A stretch of 19,141 nt of DNA, from assembly GCA_016841005.1 (NCBI GenBank), contig JAEORG010000034.1, positions 1-19,141 of the forward strand, given 5' to 3'. Each line of letters opens with the position of its first letter. Within the stretch, counting starts at the first letter, position 1. The DNA comes from Candidatus Thorarchaeota archaeon (lineage in GTDB: Archaea > Asgardarchaeota > Thorarchaeia > Thorarchaeales > Thorarchaeaceae). Below the pieces are notes generated by a model. It did no database searches. It saw only the letters and a program-made list of their open reading frames with translations, and was not told where the DNA came from. Below are positions 13,426 through 19,141 of the stretch, piece by piece. Position numbers and translations under genes: made by a program.

Positions 13426-16110
13426 TCAGGATCGTCTTTTCCATTTTAGAAAGACGACAAGAACAATCACAGCAACTGCAATACCACTTGCTATTATTAT
13501 CACTATCAGAGTGGTCTGATTTGGTGGAGTTCCAGATGTTGGTGAAGTTGATGCAGGTGGGGATGTTGTTGTACTTGTACTAGTTGTTGGTGTAGTTGTC
13601 GATGTTGTTGAAGTGGTTGTCGTTGTTGTAGTCGTTGTTGTTGTAGTCGTTGTTGTCGTAGTCGTGGTGGTTGTTGTGGTGGTAGTAGTAGTGGTGGTTG
13701 AAGCTTGAACGATATAGAAATAATCTAATGAAACAGACCAACTATTCACAGAATCATTAGAGTAGACTCTATAGGTCACATTTGTCCCAGCTGATTGCGA
13801 AGGAATATTTGCCTGATATGACATTCCTGCGATACTCATTGATACGTTATACCATTGTATTTCATCGTTGTAGGAAAGAATGACTTGATCAACTCCATAT
13901 GGATCGGTCACATTCACTGTAATAGTAACTGTATCAGTATCAGTAGGATTCAGCGGATTTCGAGCAGGAGTATCTATGTAAGGTGAAATTTTCTCGACTG
14001 CTGCAGATGCATTTAGTTTACCATACCCCCATGTTGGATTTGGAAGCAAGCCAGTGAAGCTATCACTACTTCCTGTAGTCTTTATCAAATCATCAACAGA
14101 GCTACCAATTGAGGGATTGACCTGAAGCATAAGGGCAGCTGTTCCAGCCACGTGAGGACCAGCTGCACTGGTCCCACTAAATAATCTATAGCCGCCAAAC
14201 AGAGGATTCAATGGAAGAATTCCTCCCGGACCCGCGTACCATGTTGCATCCCAGTTAGAAGAGTTAGAATAATCAGTTATTATATCAAATCCACCTGGAG
14301 CTGCAATACCTTGCTTTTCAAATCCATCAATTCGAGGACCTATAGATGAGTATGATGCGATATCACCCGTTGTTCCATAGAATGATCGAGTATGATATGA
14401 TGCTACACTAAGGGCACTATCAGCAGTTGAGGGGTGACTAATAAGAAACTCATTACTTTGGTCCACTATCCATACTGCCCCCCCAGTCCAATCTGTTGCA
14501 CTGTCAGCAATGTACGCATGTACTGTAGTATAGGTAGTTGTTGAATAATTGAGAACATACTGAGGATAAGGAGGAGCTGCAGGAAGCCCGGCAGGATGCC
14601 ACATTTCGATATGCATCATCCATGTCCCTCTACTGGATTGGAAGACATATGATTGGAAATTAACAGCTGTCATAGCATCAACATCATAACCCCAGTTTCG
14701 ATAACCGTAATTTGGATGCAAATATGTTTGACTATGAGTTGGAGTACTCCCTGTTGGTACCCATATTGATACATTGATTTTGTTGAAGTCTGTGTCATTA
14801 ACAGTCAGCAGTGTTATGTATACTCTCTCTATCCCAAATTCATTAACAGTTGGAACATCAAATGCTGTAATGTGACCTGGAGTTGCATCAAATTTAGCAT
14901 GTCTATTCTTACCACCTAGGTTTCCACTAGGAACAATTACTGGGATCCCATTATTCTCCATCTCGCTGATTAGAATTTCAGCTGCTGAAGAACCGTCTAA
15001 AAACACTTCTACCCACTGACCAACTTCAACAAGCACAACATCTGCACCGTGGTTATATGCAAAGGCGAGACCCTCTTCAAGCGTCAAGTATGTACCTGCA
15101 GTCCCTAGCACCTTTATCATCATCAATTCTGCTTCTGGAGCAACGCCAACATATTTGCGATATCCAATCTGACCTCCAACAAGTATACCTGAAACAGCTG
15201 TTCCATGTCCATCTATATCGACATGAGTACTACTAGTCAAGTTAACTCCTCGCTCCCACACCCTAGTTGTTGTCAACACAGGGTCTCGTTCAACAATATA
15301 CTTAGTCTTTGGAGTCTGTAATAAGACGAGTTTCTCTCCAGGGTCAAGAGTATCATTTCCGTTTGCATCATCCACAATATAGATTGGTTCTCCAATTTCC
15401 ACCTTTGAATTCTGGTTCAAATCATTCCATACCCAGTCAGTAGATGAATTGAAAGTTCCGTCTTGGTCATTATCAATGAACCCAATCATTTCGTCAGAGG
15501 TAGGAGTTCCACTACCATCTTTGTCTACTACATCACCATGGTTCAGAATATTATTTCCATTGTAGTCAATCCAATCAAATTCTCCCCCATCAGCAAACCA
15601 AAGATCTGGATGCTGCCACTCAACTCCGGTATCCAAATCTGCGATTAGAATTCCTTTTCCAGTGATATTCTCACCAATTCTATCAAGGTGTTCCCAGACC
15701 TCATCTGCATCAATCTCTGGAATAGATACATCACGAGCAGAATGAAGGTGGTCTGCATTTGTCTGTAGCATGATTTCACTGACAAACCCAGTTGCAACTA
15801 ATGCATCGAGAGATTCAGCGGTTCCTCTAAGTAGATAGTATGATCCGATAGCACTTAGTTGAGCTGCTCCAAAACTAAATCGGAGGCCAAGAGATAGGAG
15901 TACTGAGGAAAAAGAGTCAGTAATCTCATCGTTGAATTTCACAACAACAGGAATATCGTCATCAAATTCATTCTTCAGTAGCGAGAAATCAAGGTCTGTC
16001 ACACTTGATGTATACACATCCTCATTATTGGAGATAATATAACCACCAAGACAAAATAAAGACAAGAATAGTACACCTATAACGAGAATGGATTTTGGCT
16101 CCCTTTTCAT
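13426..16110 (-). CDS. surface-anchored subtilisin-like (S8) serine protease
   Basis: An 894-residue extracellular protease. Order: N-terminal signal (about 7-26); propeptide-like region to about 120; S8 domain with catalytic Asp160 ('LDTGVEWQHPDL'), His302 ('DGHGTAVSG'), oxyanion Asn397 ('VPSGNLGG') and Ser648 ('FSGTSAAGPHVAG'). Between Asp and His is an insert with five 12-residue EF-hand-like calcium loops (182-193, 196-207, 213-224, 230-241, 248-259). Between Asn and Ser is a beta-rich insert of about 160 residues. After the protease comes an Ig-like beta domain (about 716-800), a Thr/Ser-rich stalk with 29 consecutive Thr, and a C-terminal membrane anchor ending 'KWKRRS'. Calcium-stabilised, glycosylated cell-surface proteolysis is likely. 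ATG 16110 is supported by GAGGT 7 nt upstream. All catalytic residues are present, so it is probably active. Confidence 0.95.
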   Translation of the reverse strand: MKREPKSILVIGVLFLSLFCLGGYIISNNEDVYTSSVTDLDFSLLKNEFDDDIPVVVKFNDEITDSFSSVLLSLGLRFSFGAAQLSAIGSYYLLRGTAESLDALVATGFVSEIMLQTNADHLHSARDVSIPEIDADEVWEHLDRIGENITGKGILIADLDTGVEWQHPDLWFADGGEFDWIDYNGNNILNHGDVVDKDGSGTPTSDEMIGFIDNDQDGTFNSSTDWVWNDLNQNSKVEIGEPIYIVDDANGNDTLDPGEKLVLLQTPKTKYIVERDPVLTTTRVWERGVNLTSSTHVDIDGHGTAVSGILVGGQIGYRKYVGVAPEAELMMIKVLGTAGTYLTLEEGLAFAYNHGADVVLVEVGQWVEVFLDGSSAAEILISEMENNGIPVIVPSGNLGGKNRHAKFDATPGHITAFDVPTVNEFGIERVYITLLTVNDTDFNKINVSIWVPTGSTPTHSQTYLHPNYGYRNWGYDVDAMTAVNFQSYVFQSSRGTWMMHIEMWHPAGLPAAPPYPQYVLNYSTTTYTTVHAYIADSATDWTGGAVWIVDQSNEFLISHPSTADSALSVASYHTRSFYGTTGDIASYSSIGPRIDGFEKQGIAAPGGFDIITDYSNSSNWDATWYAGPGGILPLNPLFGGYRLFSGTSAAGPHVAGTAALMLQVNPSIGSSVDDLIKTTGSSDSFTGLLPNPTWGYGKLNASAAVEKISPYIDTPARNPLNPTDTDTVTITVNVTDPYGVDQVILSYNDEIQWYNVSMSIAGMSYQANIPSQSAGTNVTYRVYSNDSVNSWSVSLDYFYIVQASTTTTTTTTTTTTTTTTTTTTTTTTTTTTTSTTSTTTPTTSTSTTTSPPASTSPTSGTPPNQTTLIVIIIASGIAVAVIVLVVFLKWKRRS
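13612..13698. repeat. 29-codon threonine tract in the subtilase stalk
   Basis: Twenty-nine consecutive Thr codons using all four synonyms (ACA most often), followed by a Thr/Ser/Pro mix. Mixed codons show this is not a young pure triplet expansion. It encodes the probable O-glycosylated stalk between the protease and its membrane anchor. Confidence 0.9.
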
Positions 16111-16196
16111 TCCTCAAACCTCTCTAGTGCGGACACTACCGATTCCAGTGTTCGTAGAAACCAAGGGAACTATCTGCGTTCGAGGCAAGTCTCTTT

Positions 16197-16204
16197 CATA
16201 TATC
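16197..16204 (-). promoter_or_regulatory. possible TATA box of the subtilase gene
   Basis: The minus strand reads GATATATG. A start 26 bp downstream would leave a leader of about 64 nt carrying the GAGGT site (16118-16122). Apart from this box and the 16330 hairpin, the 257-base gap 16111-16367 shows nothing I can support. Confidence 0.25.
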
Positions 16205-16329
16205 GGTATAATGTGCCGAATATCTATGTTACATTCTGTAAATAAAAATTCATTGGCGGCTAAAATTAGTAACAATGTTAATTTGACTTAAATCCTCCAT
16301 TATGAGAAACTTGCTTTATTGTATTATCA

Positions 16330-16353
16330 CCAGTCATTTGACTGGATGACTGG
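16330..16353 (-). terminator. hairpin after the S9 peptidase stop codon
   Basis: CCAGTCAT (16330-16337) and ATGACTGG (16346-16353) form a perfect 8-bp stem with an 8-nt loop, 14 nt past the stop codon at 16368. The loop contains a further copy of the arm sequence (GACTGG), so alternative folding is possible. No T-run follows, so it may be a processing or stability structure rather than a terminator. Confidence 0.4.
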
Positions 16354-16367
16354 AGGATAAACCCTTC

Positions 16368-18440
16368 CTAGAAATCATCCTTGAATAGATCCAATTCCTC
16401 ACCTAGAAGATAGTGGCAAAACCACCTGTAAGTATGCAGACTTATCGAGTAATTCTCTTGTGGGTGAATGAACCCGTGTCCTTTCCCAGGGAGTACGAAT
16501 AATTCAGTATGCACACCTTTGTCCTTCAGTGCTCTATACATCTCCTGAGCACTAACCACTGTTATTCTTTCATCATTCTCACCATGATGCAACAATATTG
16601 GAGTTTTTGCGGTTTCAATTGCGGCGATTGGAGCACTTTTGATGTATCCTTCTCTATGGTCCTTTTCATATGGAGTGCCATCAAGGTGAACAGTATGTCG
16701 TGCATCTGATCCGATGTAGTATAGATACCAGCTACTGACGCCAGCAAAAACAGACACAGCAGCACAACGGTCAGTATGCATTCCGATATACGCACTTAGG
16801 TAACCACCCTGACTACCTCCCATGGAACCAATCTTATTCGGGTCTACAAATCCTTGATTAATCAGATAGTCGATTCCTGATTCCAAATCCCAGAGGTCAT
16901 GAAAACCAAGATTGCCATGATTTAGATTCATAAATTCGCGACCTCTTCCAATACTGCCTCGGTAATTTGGTTCTAATACGAGTACACCTCTTGCTACAAG
17001 AGAACTTACAGGATGTGCATATTCACCATCAATGAGGGATAGACATGAAGAGTTACGTGGACCTCCATGTGGGTAAATAACTAGTGGGTACTTTTTCGAA
17101 GGATCAAAATCCGATGGTTTTCGTAGAACACCTTCTATCTCGGTGCCATCTTTACTTATCCATCTTATTGACTCGACTGTACCAAAATCCAAGTGAGCAA
17201 AGTCTTCTGTATTTCTAGTAATTCGCTCTATACGAGGCGCTCCATCACTTAATGACCCATAGTATACTTCCGAAATGGTAGTTGGTGAGTAACCACCAAA
17301 TGCGAAATCACCTCTATCATTGATGCTGAATTCTCCTCTTGGAGATGTTTTTCTCAAATCGTATGTTTCGAAATCACCAGATTCAGAGAGTTTTGATATG
17401 ACTACCGTGCTCTCTTCCCAGTGTGCGATATAGATACCTCGTTCTGTCCAATGAATGTTCTGCGGTTGACGGTCGAGCTTCTCTGAGATTAATTTGAGAT
17501 TCGCGAGTGGATCTTGTTCTTTCCGAGGTTTGCACGCATCTGAGTCAGAAATGAGCCAAAGGTCATCTCTGGGTTGAACAGAAGCACCTGGCACAGGTCC
17601 TGCAACAAGGAGTGTACCACCATCGGGTGAAATTGCCTTAATTGTGAATCCTTTCGGTAGAGCCAATTCTTGGAAGTCTAATGAGGAAAGCGCTTTGTCA
17701 AGGGAGGCTGTCTCTGCTTTAGTAAAAACAGATTCTGGGTCTAGCTCAACTTTGAAGGTTATTGTTTCGTACTCATAGTATAAATCAGCCCCTAGTTGAC
17801 AATTGAGATATACACATTTTGTATTTGGGGAAACAACGAAAGAAGTGATCTGATAGTTTGGATTGAAATTACTAGTTATCTCAAATTGGCTGAGTGGACT
17901 GTTGTAATCCTCCTCTTCAAAGTGTATTCGATCTTGTTCTTCTTTTTTGATAACACGCTGAGTGCTTACATAGAAGAGCGCAGTCTGAGGTAATTCATTC
18001 TCAACGTGAATGAAATTACCAATTCGTGATTTCTCAACTGATTTGTTACACTGAATAACAAATCCATCCGCAAAGGGGGAATAGGAATTGATTCTTGAAT
18101 CATGTCCAAAGATCCTGACCCCTTCACCTATCATTCCCTGGACTATATAGATATCAGACCATCTTGGATTTCCTGATGGAGAGTGCCTGTTTACTGAGAA
18201 TGTTTCATTATCAATCCATTCTACTTCCGACCCATCTGCGAAAACATAGTGGGTTCTTTGGGATATTGTATCATAGATATACAATTTCCCAAACAAGCTA
18301 TTATTGCAAAGGTCCAGTGCAATTTTTGTGTACGCGATTTTCTTACCGTCAGGAGATATTGAAGGTCTATAGAAAAAAGGACGCGTAATCATATCCTTGA
18401 CAGTAGGTCTTCGTTTTGTTCCAACAGACTCTTTTGTCAT
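16368..18440 (-). CDS. S9-family (prolyl oligopeptidase / acylaminoacyl peptidase) peptidase
   Basis: A 690-residue serine peptidase that cleaves short peptides, probably in the cytosol since no signal is visible. An N-terminal beta-propeller-like region (about 20-410) with repeated 'SPDGKKIAYTK'-type blades limits access to peptides. The alpha/beta-hydrolase domain follows, with 'YPHGGP' at 456-461 for the oxyanion hole and catalytic Ser543 (GGSQGG), Asp623 ('GENDERI') and His655 ('GKGHGF') in the correct order. Length fits the S9C branch. ATG 18440 is right at the predicted transcription start from the TATA box centred at 18466, so the mRNA is probably leaderless. Acylaminoacyl peptidase, dipeptidyl peptidase or oligopeptidase specificity cannot be separated from the sequence alone. 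A hairpin follows the stop. Confidence 0.95.
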   Translation of the reverse strand: MTKESVGTKRRPTVKDMITRPFFYRPSISPDGKKIAYTKIALDLCNNSLFGKLYIYDTISQRTHYVFADGSEVEWIDNETFSVNRHSPSGNPRWSDIYIVQGMIGEGVRIFGHDSRINSYSPFADGFVIQCNKSVEKSRIGNFIHVENELPQTALFYVSTQRVIKKEEQDRIHFEEEDYNSPLSQFEITSNFNPNYQITSFVVSPNTKCVYLNCQLGADLYYEYETITFKVELDPESVFTKAETASLDKALSSLDFQELALPKGFTIKAISPDGGTLLVAGPVPGASVQPRDDLWLISDSDACKPRKEQDPLANLKLISEKLDRQPQNIHWTERGIYIAHWEESTVVISKLSESGDFETYDLRKTSPRGEFSINDRGDFAFGGYSPTTISEVYYGSLSDGAPRIERITRNTEDFAHLDFGTVESIRWISKDGTEIEGVLRKPSDFDPSKKYPLVIYPHGGPRNSSCLSLIDGEYAHPVSSLVARGVLVLEPNYRGSIGRGREFMNLNHGNLGFHDLWDLESGIDYLINQGFVDPNKIGSMGGSQGGYLSAYIGMHTDRCAAVSVFAGVSSWYLYYIGSDARHTVHLDGTPYEKDHREGYIKSAPIAAIETAKTPILLHHGENDERITVVSAQEMYRALKDKGVHTELFVLPGKGHGFIHPQENYSISLHTYRWFCHYLLGEELDLFKDDF

Positions 18441-18460
18441 ATCCTCAGGGCATTAAAGTT

Positions 18461-18470
18461 GATATTTAAC
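18461..18470 (-). promoter_or_regulatory. TATA box of the S9 peptidase gene
   Basis: The minus strand reads GTTAAATATC, centred 26 bp upstream of ATG 18440, ideal spacing for a leaderless archaeal transcript. Confidence 0.55.
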
Positions 18471-18581
18471 TGAGAGTCACGAATTAGGGTCACAGATTGT
18501 TTCAATCAACGCAATTATTCTGAAGATTCACTCTTCTACTCACTCTATGACATGAGTCGGAAGTTGGGTTGTCAAGAGATA

Positions 18582-19141
18582 TTATGGCCATGTTCCAGTC
18601 CATGACATTAGAGTAAAATCAGCAACCTGCCGAGAATATTCACTCAGTTTGATTATTTTCTTCAACCAACCAGCGAGAGTAACTCCAACCGAGATTCTTA
18701 ACTTAAGATATATTGACCAAGTATTAGCCTGACTTGTGTAATAATTTATCGAAATTGGTGCGTAGGGAGTTGCTTCCACGAAGGGTCCTCCAACATCATA
18801 GAGCAAGAATGACAAACGACAGGAGGCAGCTGGAGTTACAGTTAGACCAGCAGATCCAGATATCACTGGATTTCCGCGTCGTGCGCCTGATCCATGATCC
18901 CAAATTGTGCTCCAACCATCATCCCACCGAACTCCTGCTTTATACCAAGCACTGGCTTCAGCCCAAGTTGATACTGAAATCCTACCATAGGCGGATATTG
19001 TGATACTTCCAGTAACCTGAAGTTTCAGATTTGCCCAGACTACAGCAGCACCAACCCAGAAAGTGAATCTGGTTGACCATGTCAAAAAAGTGTAGGACCA
19101 AGTCTTAGAATATTGCACAGTTGCAGATGCAATTGCTTCAA
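18582..19141 (-). CDS. C-terminal part of a Trp-rich, beta-rich protein (start outside window)
   Basis: The frame stays open to the right edge ('EAIASATVQYSKTW...'), so the gene is cut and its start is not seen; the GTG at 19118 is simply an internal Val. The visible 186 residues are dominated by alternating hydrophobic/polar stretches typical of beta strands, with 13 Trp in the last 178 residues, many in 'W-x-x-W'-like spacing ('TWAEASAWYKAGVRWDDGWSTIWDHG'). There is one Cys, and no terminal membrane anchor or catalytic motif. An exported or cell-surface beta-sandwich is likely. It ends 'MSWTGTWP'. I do not recognise a family. Confidence 0.7.
   Translation of the reverse strand, partial: EAIASATVQYSKTWSYTFLTWSTRFTFWVGAAVVWANLKLQVTGSITISAYGRISVSTWAEASAWYKAGVRWDDGWSTIWDHGSGARRGNPVISGSAGLTVTPAASCRLSFLLYDVGGPFVEATPYAPISINYYTSQANTWSIYLKLRISVGVTLAGWLKKIIKLSEYSRQVADFTLMSWTGTWP

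Noticed and set aside
13561..13700. Repetitive gttgtt/gtagtc sequence that could look like a satellite or CRISPR
   Set aside because: It is the in-frame Thr/Ser stalk of the subtilase, with no regular repeat-spacer units.
18538..18557. ACTCA/TGAGT hairpin in the gap after the partial right-edge gene
   Set aside because: Only a 5-bp stem with a 10-nt loop; expected by chance and without a T-run.
652..18584. Identical gene ends TGGCCATAA (Trp-Pro-stop) in the metalloprotease and the right-edge protein
   Set aside because: Nine bases shared at two ends is weak, and the preceding residues (KPYAWP, TGTWP) do not align; probably chance.
19116..19118. GTG as start of the right-edge gene
   Set aside because: The frame remains open upstream to the window edge with similar residue content, so this is an internal codon of a truncated gene.

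Overview
The window looks archaeal. Several genes have AT-rich TATA-like boxes about 26 bp upstream of, or just before, the start codon, which implies leaderless or short-leader mRNAs. Other genes carry GGAGGT-type ribosome sites. The exported proteins are rich in N-x-S/T sequons, one has a poly-threonine stalk and a C-terminal membrane anchor, and there are winged-helix regulators of archaeal style. GC content is moderate. This style fits an Asgard-type (for example Thorarchaeia-like) genome, but that lineage call is an inference. No rRNA, tRNA, CRISPR array, transposase or phage gene was seen, and no gene-free stretch exceeds 300 bases.

Layout. Bases 80-619 (+) encode a cysteine-rich DUF2284 protein. 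Bases 652-3156 (-) encode a large exported lamin-tail/HExxH metalloprotease-like protein. Bases 3307-5264 (-) hold a tiny overlapping ORF, a winged-helix regulator with a membrane domain, and a ketopantoate-reductase-like enzyme; a long inverted repeat lies between the last two. Bases 5555-7336 (+) encode an SLC13/DASS-type transporter with two RCK_C domains. Bases 7380-7979 (-) encode an isoprenylcysteine/phospholipid-methyltransferase-like membrane protein.

Bases 8121-11706 (-) form the most coherent module. It has two operons: a membrane protein plus winged-helix regulator (11706 to 10616), and an ABC ATPase plus permease (10537 to 8121) that ends in a clear hairpin/T-run terminator. A 32-bp element (30/32 identical) sits in front of both operons. 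The simplest reading is a self-regulated exporter controlled by its neighbouring winged-helix protein. The alternative is that the element is a repeated terminator.

Bases 11800-18440 are dominated by hydrolases: a membrane-anchored beta-lactamase-fold serine hydrolase (-), a divergent 62-aa membrane protein (+), a surface-anchored subtilase with five EF-hand-like calcium loops between its catalytic Asp and His (-), and an S9 prolyl-oligopeptidase-family peptidase (-). The right edge holds the C-terminal part of a tryptophan-rich, beta-rich protein whose start lies outside the window.

With the metalloprotease, four hydrolases lie within 18 kb. This suggests external peptide or protein breakdown, with S9 finishing peptides, probably in the cytosol. 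They are not one operon and carry separate promoters.
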